The translations under genes and the position numbers were made by a program. The notes below the pieces were generated by a model. The model had not been told where the DNA came from and made no database searches. It saw only the letters and a program-made list of their open reading frames with translations. A stretch of DNA of 64,000 nucleotides, from assembly GCF_000833575.1 (NCBI RefSeq), contig NZ_CP010827.1, positions 1,537,993 through 1,601,992 of the forward strand. The letters run 5' to 3'. The stretch is from Corynebacterium singulare. Lineage in GTDB: Bacteria > Actinomycetota > Actinomycetes > Mycobacteriales > Mycobacteriaceae. Shown here piece after piece: positions 25,071 through 33,998 of the stretch; position 1 is the stretch's first letter, and each line of letters begins with the position of its first letter.

Positions 25071-25265
25071 CTAGGCGCGGCCGAGAAGGCGCTTGATGCG
25101 CTTGGTGTCTGCCTTGGCAACGTCCTCGGTGCCCTTCAGGCGACGGGTGCGCTTGGACGGCTTGCCCTCCAGAAGGTGGCGGCGGTTAGCCTGCTCGCGA
25201 CGCAGCTTGCCGGAGCCGGTCACCTTGATGCGCTTGGCGGTGCCCTTGTGAGTCTTCTGCTTCAT
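25071..25265 (-). CDS. rpmI: 50S ribosomal protein L35
   Basis: 64 residues, small and very basic, with the [19 protein letters not shown]-terminus and [16 protein letters not shown] segment of L35. It is the middle gene of the infC operon, 36 nt after infC and 56 nt before rplT. Confidence 0.97.
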   Translation of the reverse strand: MKQKTHKGTAKRIKVTGSGKLRREQANRRHLLEGKPSKRTRRLKGTEDVAKADTKRIKRLLGRA

Positions 25266-25301
25266 GAGAATTAAATCCTTAAATCCTAAGTGGAGCGTGG
25301 T

Positions 25302-25823
25302 CTACTTCTTGCCCTTGCGGACGGGTCCCAGGACCATGGTCATGTTGCGACCATCCTGCTTGGGGCGCGACTCCACGACGCCGATGTCGGCGACGTCGTC
25401 AGCCAAGCGCTCCAACAGGCGGAAACCGAGCTCCGGTCGCGACTGCTCACGACCACGGAACATGATGGTCACCTTAACCTTGGAACCCTTCTCCAGGAAG
25501 CGCACCACATTACCCTTTTTGGTCTCGTAATCGTGATCATCAATCTTCGGACGGAACTTCTGTTCCTTCACCACAGTCTGCTGCTGATTCTTACGGGACT
25601 CGCGGGCCTTCTGAGCCTGCTCGTACTTAAACTTTCCGTAATCCATGATCTTGGCTACGGGCGGCTTCGCGTTCGGCGCAACCTCGACCAAGTCAAGATC
25701 CGCTTCGTACGCAAGCTTGCGAGCATCGTCAGTACGAACGATGCCCACCTGTTCACCACCGGGGCCAACTAGACGGACCTCGGGTACTCGGATGCGCTCA
25801 TTAATGCGAGCTTCAGCGCTGAT
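25302..25823 (-). CDS. infC: Translation initiation factor IF-3, AUC start
   Basis: Binds the 30S subunit, prevents premature 50S joining and rejects non-standard start codons. 173 residues beginning [20 protein letters not shown] (initiator read as Met). Both IF-3 domains and the linker are present ([23 protein letters not shown] precedes the linker). No ATG or GTG lies at the family's conserved N-terminus. Instead ATC (25821-25823) stands 7 nt after a GAGGAG site. Rare AUU/AUC starts on infC are the known basis of IF-3 self-repression. The frame stays open to 25940, but those residues do not match IF-3. Confidence 0.93.
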   Translation of the reverse strand: MSAEARINERIRVPEVRLVGPGGEQVGIVRTDDARKLAYEADLDLVEVAPNAKPPVAKIMDYGKFKYEQAQKARESRKNQQQTVVKEQKFRPKIDDHDYETKKGNVVRFLEKGSKVKVTIMFRGREQSRPELGFRLLERLADDVADIGVVESRPKQDGRNMTMVLGPVRKGKK

Positions 25824-25940
25824 TGTGGTTCTCCTCGATTGTGGGGTTAGTAGTGTGCCTACCGTGACCACAAACGAATAAATCCCGGGTGCCACTGGCA
25901 ACCGGGAGTTTCTAACAAGCACGCACCACTCACGTGGCAC
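25824..25940 (-). ncRNA. infC leader with terminator-like hairpin (possible attenuator)
   Basis: The leader on the minus strand holds a hairpin (TCCCGG / CCGGGA with inner TGCC / GGCA, 25883-25907) followed at once by TTTATTCGTTTG, so it could work as an intrinsic terminator about 60 nt before the infC start. Leaders of infC-rpmI-rplT operons are regulated in other phyla. No known Rfam class is recognised here. Confidence 0.4.
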
Positions 25941-26089
25941 CTACTCTTTACCTTTATCCTGCACCTACACAAAGTGTGAAGCGCGGCTTCGGGTGGGAGA
26001 AACTCCGCTTGCGGCCCAAGTACCTCCTGGAGGAGGCGCTACGGGCGGTAGTGGGATCAACCCTAACACCCACGGGGCACGGAACCAAA

Positions 26090-27097
26090 TCACCGCACGG
26101 AGGTGCGTGTCGAGGCGGTGCTTGACGACGCCCCCGAGGTCATTGTCACGCTTGACCGAGCCCCCGTCGCCGTCGCCGCGCTGCTCACGGAACTGGTGGC
26201 ACTCGTGGGTTTCGGTTCACACTCCTCCACTGGTTTCAGCGTACCTGCATCAAGTGCCTCAGTGACCACACGATCAACACCAGCCGCAAGGACGTTCAAG
26301 GCTGGGATAGCCTGTTCAGCACTTACTCCTGGCATGGTGACCTCGATTGCCAAGCCCACGGAGCCGCCACTTCCGGTATCGCGCACGCCAAGCTGGCGGT
26401 GAGTGTAGCTGTTGTCTTCCTCGGACAGGCCCCAGCCGCCCTTGGCGCGCGTGTCTGGAAGTTTGTCCAAACCGTTGTCCTGCCACGCAACAATCTGGTC
26501 CATCACTTCATAGACGTACTCCGCTTCGGGGATACACGGCAGATGCGAACCAAACACAGCTTGGTCCTTCAACAACCAGGTTGAGTAGCCGAACGGTTCT
26601 TCCAGTTCGCCGCGGGAATCGTACTCCGCCAGCAGCTTTTTCACGGCCTGCCCGGCGTCTCCCTCGTTCCACCCCACGTGGGACCACAGGGCATACGCCG
26701 CGTCGTTATCAGATTCCTTAATGGCCAAGTCAACAAGGTCGGAACTGGCACCATCACGCAGCGCAGCAATGGCAATCGGCACTTTGACTGTGGACCATGT
26801 CGGCTCCTCTCCTCGAAGCCCTACCTGCACTGCACCGGTGCTATCAGCCACGGCCACGCCAGCGCGGATCTCATAGTCCTCAAAGTCGGTTTCGACCCCA
26901 CGGATGACCTCGTTTAGTGCGGCCTTGATGTCATAATCCGAGGCCTGCCCAGTACGCATGACGCTGTGGTCCGTCTCCTCCATCGGCCCAGGCGCATTGT
27001 CAGGCCGCGAGCAGCCGGTTACTGCTGCGCATGCAGCAAGACTCACGGCTGTTAACGACGCACCGAGGCGCGGGGGCGTCATGGTGGTTCGGATCAC
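26090..27097 (-). CDS. Class A beta-lactamase-like lipoprotein
   Basis: 335 residues. The signal peptide ends in the lipobox AVTGC (Cys29), so the protein should be lipid-anchored outside the membrane. A serine beta-lactamase/penicillin-binding fold is suggested by STVK (S102, K105), SDN (129-131) and KGG (219-221) in place of KTG, in the right order and spacing. The Thr-to-Gly change in the third motif and the absence of a clear omega-loop Glu argue against efficient beta-lactam hydrolysis. The last 40 residues are Ser/Thr/Ala-rich and disordered. The start is a GTG that overlaps the uvrA stop, with AGGAG inside uvrA. Confidence 0.78.
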   Translation of the reverse strand: MIRTTMTPPRLGASLTAVSLAACAAVTGCSRPDNAPGPMEETDHSVMRTGQASDYDIKAALNEVIRGVETDFEDYEIRAGVAVADSTGAVQVGLRGEEPTWSTVKVPIAIAALRDGASSDLVDLAIKESDNDAAYALWSHVGWNEGDAGQAVKKLLAEYDSRGELEEPFGYSTWLLKDQAVFGSHLPCIPEAEYVYEVMDQIVAWQDNGLDKLPDTRAKGGWGLSEEDNSYTHRQLGVRDTGSGGSVGLAIEVTMPGVSAEQAIPALNVLAAGVDRVVTEALDAGTLKPVEECEPKPTSATSSVSSAATATGARSSVTMTSGASSSTASTRTSVR

Positions 27098-29931
27098 AGC
27101 ATCTCCTTGAGGAAGCCTCCAGTATAGGAACCTTGGACTTTGGCCACGTCCTCCGGCGTTCCCTGCGCCACGACGGTGCCGCCACCGGACCCGCCTTCCG
27201 GCCCCATGTCCACGATCCAGTCCGCCGCCTTGATGACGTCCAAGTTGTGCTCGATGATGATCACTGAGTTGCCCTTGTCCACGAGGCTCTGAATGACGAG
27301 CATAAGCTTGCGAATGTCTTCGAAATGCAGACCGGTAGTCGGCTCATCCAGGATGTAGACGGTGCGCCCCTTCGTGCGCTTCTGCAGCTCGGAAGCCAGC
27401 TTCACGCGCTGGGCCTCACCACCCGACAAGGTCGTTGCTGCTTGACCAAGACGCACGTAGCCAAGGCCCACCTCCGCCAAGGTGTCGAGGTACCGGTGGA
27501 TAGAGCTAATCGGTTCGAAGAACTCAGCCGCCTCTGCGATGGGCATGTCAAGGACTTCAGCGATGTTCTTACCCTTATAGAGCACTTCAAGGGTTTCGCG
27601 GTTATAGCGCGCACCTTGACAGACCTCACACGGCACGTAGACATCCGGCAGGAAGTTCATCTCAATCTTGATGGTGCCGTCACCCTGGCACGCCTCGCAG
27701 CGCCCGCCCTTGACGTTGAAAGAGAAGCGTCCTGGTTTATACCCACGAACCTTGGCTTCCTGGGTCTCAGCAAAGAGGTTACGAATCTTGTCGAAGACAC
27801 CCGTATACGTCGCTGGGTTGGAACGCGGGGTGCGGCCGATTGGGCTCTGGTCAACCTGCACAAGCTTGTCCAGGTGCTCGACACCTTCCACACGCTTGGC
27901 GCGTCCTGGTACCTGGCGGGCACGGTTTAGTTTGTTCGCCAGGGTCTTCGCCAGAATCTGGTTGACAACGGTGGACTTGCCTGAACCTGAGACGCCGGTG
28001 ACACAGACGAGTACGCCAAGGGGAATCTCTACGTCAATGCTCTGCAGGTTGTTCTCGCGTGCGCCCACGACCTTGAGCATGCGCTCGCGGTCAATCTCGC
28101 GGCGCGAATCCGGAACAGCGAGTTCCTTCTTCCCGGACAAGTACTGGCCGGTGAGGGACTCTTCGACATCCTCAATACCTGCGGGCTCACCTTGGTAGAC
28201 CACCTGGCCGCCGTACTCGCCAGCACGTGGGCCGACATCAACAAGCCAATCGGCTTCGCGGATGGTGTCCTCGTCGTGTTCAACGACAATGAGGGTGTTG
28301 CCAATATCGCGTAGGCGCTTGAGGGTCTTGATCAGACGTTGATTGTCGCGCTGGTGCAGACCAATAGAAGGTTCATCCAGCACGTAGAGCACGCCGGCGA
28401 GTCCGGAACCAATCTGGGTGGCCAGACGAATTCGCTGCGCTTCACCACCAGACAACGTCGAGGCGCCGCGGTCGAGAGTGAGGTAGTTGAGGCCGACGTC
28501 GAGAAGAAAGCGCAGGCGGGCCTGAATTTCCTTCAAAACAGCACCGGCAATGATCTCCTCACGGTGGCCCAGCACCAGCGAGTCCAAGAACTCCGCCGCG
28601 TCCTCGATGGACAGCGCGGTCAGACCTGCAATGGATTGCTCGCCGTGGGCAGTCGACGCCAAGCGCACCGCAAGAATCTCCGGCTTAAGACGAGTACCGC
28701 CACAGGCATGACACGGCACGCGGCGGGTGTACTGCAGCAGGCGGTCCTTCTGTGATTCAGAATCTGTTTGCTCCAGCTTGCGCTCCAGGAAGCCAATGGC
28801 TCCCTCAAACGGCGCGGACCAATTCCGCTGGCGGCCGTAACGGTTCTTGTAGCGCACCGTCACTTCCACATCCGAGCCATAGATCAGCGCGTGGCGCTGC
28901 TCCTTGCTGAGCTCGGACACCGGCGTCTGTGGGTCAAAGCCGAGAGTCTTGGCTAGACCCTCGACAAGCTTGACAAAGTACCGGGAATTCGGGCTCGATG
29001 TCCACGGCTGAATCGCCTCCACCGCCGGTGCATCGGGGTCTGGGATAAGAAGATCCACGTCCACCTCAAGGCGGGTACCCAATCCGTCACAGACGGGGCA
29101 GGAACCGAACGGTGCGTTGAAGGAAAATGCCCGCGGCTCATATTCCTCGATCGCCAGCGCATGACCGTTGGGGCAGGCAGCCTTTTCTGAGTAGGTATGC
29201 GTCAGTTCTTCACGGTCAACGAAATCGAGGGTCACTAGACCGTCCGCTAGTCGCAGCGCCGTCTCCACTGAATCGGTGAGGCGCTGTTTTTGGGACGCCT
29301 TGACTTGCAAACGGTCCACCACGACATCAATATCGTGTTTAATCTGCTTCTTGAGCTTCGGCGGATCGCTGAGCTGGTGCAGTTCACCGTCCACGCGCAC
29401 ACGAGAGTAACCCTGCGCTGCCAAGTCCTTGAACAGGTCTACGAACTCGCCTTTGCGGCGGCGGACCACAGGGGCCAACACCTGAAATTTCAGCTTCTCC
29501 TCATGGCCCAGCACTTCGTCGACGATTTGTTGTGGGGTCTGTCGCTCGATGACCGCATCACATTCCGGGCAATGCGGGGTACCCGCACGGGAAAACAGTA
29601 GACGCAGGTAGTCATAGATTTCCGTAATCGTGCCCACAGTAGAGCGCGGGTTGTGGTTAGTGGACTTCTGGTCAATAGACACAGCCGGAGATAGTCCGTC
29701 AATAAACTCGACATCCGGCTTGTCCATCTGGCCGAGGAACATACGAGCATACGAGCTCAAGGACTCCACATAGCGGCGCTGGCCTTCGGCAAAGATGGTG
29801 TCAAAGGCCAAGGAAGACTTGCCTGAGCCCGACAGACCGGTAAACACCACCAGTTTATCGCGTGGGATATCGATATCCACGCCCTTGAGGTTGTGTTCAC
29901 GAGCGCCTCGTACGACCAAACGATCAGCCAC
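27094..29931 (-). CDS. uvrA: UvrABC system protein A
   Basis: Damage-recognition ATPase of nucleotide excision repair. 945 residues. Two ABC modules are seen, with Walker A motifs GLSGSGKSS (near residue 32) and GVSGSGKST (near 660), and signature sequences [12 protein letters not shown] and [12 protein letters not shown]. Zinc-binding Cys pairs ([19 protein letters not shown] with CEVCQG) are present. It starts with GTG after a GGAAGG site. It is transcribed apart from uvrB (38.2 kb). I see no convincing LexA box in the short space to the divergent gene at 30009. Confidence 0.98.
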   Translation of the reverse strand: MADRLVVRGAREHNLKGVDIDIPRDKLVVFTGLSGSGKSSLAFDTIFAEGQRRYVESLSSYARMFLGQMDKPDVEFIDGLSPAVSIDQKSTNHNPRSTVGTITEIYDYLRLLFSRAGTPHCPECDAVIERQTPQQIVDEVLGHEEKLKFQVLAPVVRRRKGEFVDLFKDLAAQGYSRVRVDGELHQLSDPPKLKKQIKHDIDVVVDRLQVKASQKQRLTDSVETALRLADGLVTLDFVDREELTHTYSEKAACPNGHALAIEEYEPRAFSFNAPFGSCPVCDGLGTRLEVDVDLLIPDPDAPAVEAIQPWTSSPNSRYFVKLVEGLAKTLGFDPQTPVSELSKEQRHALIYGSDVEVTVRYKNRYGRQRNWSAPFEGAIGFLERKLEQTDSESQKDRLLQYTRRVPCHACGGTRLKPEILAVRLASTAHGEQSIAGLTALSIEDAAEFLDSLVLGHREEIIAGAVLKEIQARLRFLLDVGLNYLTLDRGASTLSGGEAQRIRLATQIGSGLAGVLYVLDEPSIGLHQRDNQRLIKTLKRLRDIGNTLIVVEHDEDTIREADWLVDVGPRAGEYGGQVVYQGEPAGIEDVEESLTGQYLSGKKELAVPDSRREIDRERMLKVVGARENNLQSIDVEIPLGVLVCVTGVSGSGKSTVVNQILAKTLANKLNRARQVPGRAKRVEGVEHLDKLVQVDQSPIGRTPRSNPATYTGVFDKIRNLFAETQEAKVRGYKPGRFSFNVKGGRCEACQGDGTIKIEMNFLPDVYVPCEVCQGARYNRETLEVLYKGKNIAEVLDMPIAEAAEFFEPISSIHRYLDTLAEVGLGYVRLGQAATTLSGGEAQRVKLASELQKRTKGRTVYILDEPTTGLHFEDIRKLMLVIQSLVDKGNSVIIIEHNLDVIKAADWIVDMGPEGGSGGGTVVAQGTPEDVAKVQGSYTGGFLKEML

Positions 29932-29995
29932 TGATTGCTGCCTTCCTACACAAGAGAATGTTCGTTCTAGGGGGTTCTGGATCAGAATCTACCCG

Positions 29996-30001
29996 TAAGG
30001 T
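29996..30001 (+). promoter_or_regulatory. -10 element of the metallo-hydrolase gene
   Basis: TAAGGT, 7 nt before the ATG at 30009. This is the same leaderless arrangement seen at argC, uvrB and polA. Confidence 0.55.
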
Positions 30002-30008
30002 GGGACAC

Positions 30009-30611
30009 ATGAACAACGCACTCGAGCTTCATAAAATCTCCGTCTCCGAGATGGACAACAATTGCTACCTGTTGTGTGCTGGCGATGAGGCGCTGCTTGT
30101 CGACGCCTCCGCAGACGCCCCCGCCCTCCTGTCCCTCGCTGCCGATCACGGCGTTTCCATCACCGCGGTGCTCACCACACACCGCCACTGGGACCACGTC
30201 CGTGCACTTGAAGAGGTCCTTGAGAAGACCAGTGCCACGCACTATGCCAGCTTTCTCGACTCCCCTGCCCTGCCGGCGGCTGTCGATGTTGAACTGGAAC
30301 ATGGTGACACTCTGCCTTTCGCGGGCTATGAGTTTCCGGTCACGATTCTGCGTGGCCACACCCCAGGCGGTGCGGCCATCGCGGCGGACATCGACGGTGT
30401 GACCAACCTTTTTGTGGGCGATTCCCTGTTTCCCGGCGGCGTGGGCAAGACCACCTCGGAAGGAGACTTTGTTCGCCTGTACAAGGACGTGACACAAAGA
30501 CTTTTTGACGTATTCCCTGACGAGGCCATTGTCCGGCCCGGACACGGTGATTCCACCACCCTTGGGGCGGAACGTCCACACCTCGAGGAATGGTGGGAGC
30601 GCCGGTGGTAA
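30009..30611 (+). CDS. Metallo-beta-lactamase fold hydrolase (glyoxalase II-like)
   Basis: 200 residues. The zinc motif HRHWDH (58-63, in THRHWDH), a GHTPGG segment, GDSLF and a final PGHGD complete the metal-ligand set of glyoxalase II-type hydrolases. The enzyme likely hydrolyses a thioester or similar cytoplasmic substrate. Its specificity is unknown. The C-terminal substrate domain of true glyoxalase II is short here. The start at 30009 is preferred over an ATG 51 nt upstream because the -10 TAAGGT lies 7 nt before it. It is divergent from uvrA with 77 nt between. Confidence 0.88.
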   Translation: MNNALELHKISVSEMDNNCYLLCAGDEALLVDASADAPALLSLAADHGVSITAVLTTHRHWDHVRALEEVLEKTSATHYASFLDSPALPAAVDVELEHGDTLPFAGYEFPVTILRGHTPGGAAIAADIDGVTNLFVGDSLFPGGVGKTTSEGDFVRLYKDVTQRLFDVFPDEAIVRPGHGDSTTLGAERPHLEEWWERRW

Positions 30612-30683
30612 CAGCGATTGCTGGGTGATCCGCGTACTATGGTGTGACGAACGTCTTTACATATCTAATGAATGGAGCACGTC

Positions 30684-31607
30684 ATGATTCGTAAGCTTGC
30701 CCGTCCTATGCTGGCCTCTGTGTTTGTCTGGGATGGTGTGGATACCCTCCGCAACACCTCGGAGCACGTCGCGGACACCGAGTCCGTGCTTAAGCGCCTT
30801 CGCAAGGTACTGCCCCGTGAGTACGCAGGCTACATCCCGAATGACCCGGAGCTGGTTACCCGTGCACTTGGCGGTGCCAAGACCGCAGCTGGCACGTCCT
30901 TTGCGCTGGGCAAGGCTCCACGCACCTCGGCAGCTGTGCTGGCACTGACTCACATTCCGAATCTTGCGGGTAACTCTTTCTGGTCTGCTGATTCCAAGAA
31001 GGACAAGGAAGCCCAGCGCACCAACTTCATCACCAACACGGCGCTTCTCGGTGCACTGGCCATTGTCACCCAGGACACCGAGGGCAAGCCGTCCCTGCGC
31101 TGGCGCACCGCGAAGGCGTCCGAGCGCGCCAACAAGAAGATCCAGGCTGCCCTCCCGGGCAAGTCCGAGCAGCAGAAGTTCGCGGAGGACGTGTCGAACC
31201 GCGCGAGCGACATCTCCTCCGATGTGACTGCAAAGGCCACTGATTGGTTCGAGACTGCCAAGGACTACGTCGAGGACAACCGCGATGATTGGGAGTCCAC
31301 CGGCCGTGACTTGCTTGATAACGCTCGCTCCTTCGTTGAGGACACCGCTGAAAGCGCCCGCGAGTTCTTCGACGACAACAAGGATGACTGGCTCAACGCC
31401 GCCCGCGATAACACCGAAACCGCTCGCAAGGGCCTGGTGAAGGCTGCTGGCAAGGCCCAGGATCGCGCCGATGTGGCCCTGGCCAAGGCAGATTCCATCG
31501 ACAGCAAGCGTGCCAAGAAGAAGGCTCGTAAGCGCGCCGAGAAGCTGCAGAAGGTTGCGTCCAAGAAGCTGGACAAGGCCTTCAAGAAGTTCGGCGACAG
31601 CTTCTAA
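30684..31607 (+). CDS. DoxX-like membrane protein with long charged C-terminal tail
   Basis: 307 residues from the ATG at 30684 (GGAG site, 6 nt). The first 145 residues resemble DoxX/SURF4-type proteins: SVFVWDGVDTL, a segment AGTSFALGKAPRTSAAVLALTHIPN and a hydrophobic helix at TALLGALAIV. The remaining 160 residues are hydrophilic and predicted helical. They have DNRDDW and DNKDDW units exactly 33 residues apart, and a Lys/Arg-rich end (KKKARKRAEKLQK). The 33-residue period suits amphipathic apolipoprotein-like helices that lie on membranes. The function is unknown. It is followed by a strong terminator. Confidence 0.75.
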   Translation: MIRKLARPMLASVFVWDGVDTLRNTSEHVADTESVLKRLRKVLPREYAGYIPNDPELVTRALGGAKTAAGTSFALGKAPRTSAAVLALTHIPNLAGNSFWSADSKKDKEAQRTNFITNTALLGALAIVTQDTEGKPSLRWRTAKASERANKKIQAALPGKSEQQKFAEDVSNRASDISSDVTAKATDWFETAKDYVEDNRDDWESTGRDLLDNARSFVEDTAESAREFFDDNKDDWLNAARDNTETARKGLVKAAGKAQDRADVALAKADSIDSKRAKKKARKRAEKLQKVASKKLDKAFKKFGDSF

Positions 31608-31668
31608 AAGCTTCCTGTACTGCGGATCTTTCCCGTAGACGCACCGTCAGCAATGAGGGCGGTGGAGA

Positions 31669-31709
31669 GGACAACGGCTCAGCGACTATGCTGGGCCGTT
31701 GTCCTTTTT
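31669..31709 (+). terminator. Terminator after the DoxX-like gene
   Basis: A perfect 10-bp stem GGACAACGGC / GCCGTTGTCC with a 16-nt loop and five T directly after it. This is the best intrinsic terminator of the window. Confidence 0.9.
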
Positions 31710-31759
31710 CTATTACCTCCGTGTCGTCGAGAAGCCTTCACACGCACCCAAGGAGCCTC

Positions 31760-33988
31760 GTGTCTGATTCCTCTCCCACAACTCACGCCGATACCACGAA
31801 CGAACTGAACTCTGAGATTGCCAAAGAGCAGGTTTATGTCGACGGCCTGTTTGCGCGTCTCGACAATGAGGTGCAGACGGCGAATGAGCGGCTTAATGAG
31901 GTCCAGGCGGCTGTAGATCCACACACACCTGATGCTGATGCGTTGGTGCGCCGCGAGACCGAGTACCACGGCTTGCAAGCCAAACTCGATCGCCTCAATC
32001 TTGCTCAACTGGGACTGGTGTTTGGACGTATCGATATCGATGCCCCCGGTGACAACCCCACTCCAGAAGGACTCGATCGCCGCTATATCGGGCGCATGGG
32101 CCTTGATGCCCGTGAAGAGGACTACCGCACTCTTCTCTTGGACTGGCGCGCGCCTATGGCTAGGCCTTTCTACCTCGCGACTACAGCACACCCGGAGGGT
32201 GTGCACATGCGTCGCCATATCCGAACAACGGGCCGAACCGTCACTGGGGTTAGTGATGAAGTTCTCGATGGCGAATCAGCTGTTGAGGATAGTGACGTGG
32301 CCAGTGAATCCGCGCTACACCACGTCATGCAGCGCGCACGCACCGGCCACATGCCTTCCATTGTGGAAACCATCCAACGCGAGCAGGACGAGATCATTCG
32401 CGATAGCACGCGTGGCGTCATGGTGGTCGAAGGTGGCCCAGGCACGGGTAAGACCGCGGTAGCGTTACACCGCGTGGCCTACCTGCTGTACACCTACCGT
32501 GAGCAGCTCGCCGCCACCGGTGTGCTTATCGTGGGCCCCAATTCCACCTTCTTGGAATACATCTCTCGAGTGCTGCCCGAGCTCGGTGAGACCGGCGTGG
32601 TTCTGTCCACGATCGCTTCTCTCTTCCCCGGCATCGATGCAACTCACCCCGAATCCTTGCTCGCCCGCGAGATCAAGGGCTCTGAGGCTATGGCTGAGAT
32701 CCTGAGCAACGCCGTCAAGGATTATCAGTGTCTTCCCGAGGAACCCCGCGTTATCGATATCGACCGCCTTGAGCTCACTGTCACGGCAGACATGGTCAAA
32801 GCCGCTCGTACCCGCGCGCGGCGCTCGAGAAAGCCTCACAATGATGCTCAAGGCGCTTTTGCCGAGCACCTCATCGAATCATTGGCTCAGCAGATGGCGG
32901 AGCGCATCGGTGCGGACCCACTCGGCGGAGCCAACCTGCTCTCCCGCGCTGACGTCGACCAACTCCACGATGATCTTGCTGAAGAACCGCTCATCACCGA
33001 TCTCGTCGACGAGTTCTGGCCTCACTTGTCTCCCACCGAGGTCCTCGCAGAGCTGCTCAGCAACCGCGAGCGTATCGACTCCGCGGCGAGTGCCTATGAC
33101 GAGGAGACACGCGGGGCGCTGTACCGCGTGAATGGTACGGCTTGGGCCGCATCGGACGCAGCGCTTCTCGACGAGCTCGCGGTGCTCATCGGCATGCCCG
33201 ACCCTGAAGCCGAACGCGCCGCCGAAGACAGGCAATGGCGCGAACAAGTCGCCGAGGCTGAGGACGCTCTGGACATCCTGAGCTCCTCTGACTCGACCGA
33301 TAATGACGATGACATGTTCGAGGCCGAAATTCTCTCTGCCCACGACGTCATTGACGCCGAGCATCTCGCCCGTCGTCACGAAGTGCGTGACTCCCGCACC
33401 ACCGCGCAGCGCGCCCGGGAGGATTACACGTGGGCCTACGGACACGTCATCGTTGACGAAGCACAGGAGCTCACCCCCATGGAGTGGCGAATGATTTTCC
33501 GCCGCAGCCCGTCACGGTGGATGACTCTCGTGGGCGATACCTCCCAAACCGGCTCCCCCGCCGGCGTGGATGAGTGGGCAGCAACGCTGGAGCCTTTCGT
33601 GGGCCAGCGCTTCCGTCAACATGGACTCACGGTCAATTACCGCACCCCACGTCCCGTCACGGAACTAGCAAACCGCCTCCTAGCGGAGATTAACCCGGAC
33701 GCCACGCCAAGTATTGCGGTGCGAGATGGGGATGATGTCACCTGGCATGCCAGTGCCCCTGATCAGGAGCCTGGAACCTTCACTGGCCCCGACGGACGCC
33801 TCCATGCCGTCATCACTGCCGCAAATGTCGAGGAAGTAAAAGGCCTCGAATTCGACCACGTCACGGTGATCAACCCCGACGATATTGTGGCGGCCTCCAC
33901 GCAAGGTATCCACAACCTCTATGTGGCGCTGACCCGCGCAACCCAGACGCTGACGATCGCTGGGCGCTACTCGGAGGTTTTCGGATAA
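31760..33988 (+). CDS. HelD/HelR-type RNA polymerase-recycling ATPase
   Basis: Superfamily 1 helicase-like ATPase of about 742 residues from a GTG at 31760 with AGGAG upstream. An N-terminal coiled coil (about 15-90) precedes Walker A GGPGTGKTA (225-233). Walker B is VIVDEAQEL, and GDTSQTGSP and VALTRATQTL match later helicase motifs. In actinobacteria such proteins (HelD, HelR) pull stalled RNA polymerase off DNA, and HelR can protect from rifampicin. The coiled-coil arm before the ATPase supports this over UvrD-type repair helicases. The frame continues 24 codons upstream into the terminator, which is not credible coding. Confidence 0.88.
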   Translation: MSDSSPTTHADTTNELNSEIAKEQVYVDGLFARLDNEVQTANERLNEVQAAVDPHTPDADALVRRETEYHGLQAKLDRLNLAQLGLVFGRIDIDAPGDNPTPEGLDRRYIGRMGLDAREEDYRTLLLDWRAPMARPFYLATTAHPEGVHMRRHIRTTGRTVTGVSDEVLDGESAVEDSDVASESALHHVMQRARTGHMPSIVETIQREQDEIIRDSTRGVMVVEGGPGTGKTAVALHRVAYLLYTYREQLAATGVLIVGPNSTFLEYISRVLPELGETGVVLSTIASLFPGIDATHPESLLAREIKGSEAMAEILSNAVKDYQCLPEEPRVIDIDRLELTVTADMVKAARTRARRSRKPHNDAQGAFAEHLIESLAQQMAERIGADPLGGANLLSRADVDQLHDDLAEEPLITDLVDEFWPHLSPTEVLAELLSNRERIDSAASAYDEETRGALYRVNGTAWAASDAALLDELAVLIGMPDPEAERAAEDRQWREQVAEAEDALDILSSSDSTDNDDDMFEAEILSAHDVIDAEHLARRHEVRDSRTTAQRAREDYTWAYGHVIVDEAQELTPMEWRMIFRRSPSRWMTLVGDTSQTGSPAGVDEWAATLEPFVGQRFRQHGLTVNYRTPRPVTELANRLLAEINPDATPSIAVRDGDDVTWHASAPDQEPGTFTGPDGRLHAVITAANVEEVKGLEFDHVTVINPDDIVAASTQGIHNLYVALTRATQTLTIAGRYSEVFG

Positions 33989-33991
33989 TCT
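33986..33991 (+). promoter_or_regulatory. -10 element of the App1-type phosphatase gene
   Basis: TAATCT, 7 nt before the ATG at 33999. Its first three bases are the stop codon of the HelD-like gene, so the downstream gene can be transcribed on its own. Confidence 0.55.
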
Positions 33992-33998
33992 GGTGCGC

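Noticed and set aside
25824..25940. Extended infC reading frame
   Set aside because: The extension does not match IF-3 and covers the leader hairpin. The ribosome site points at the ATC.
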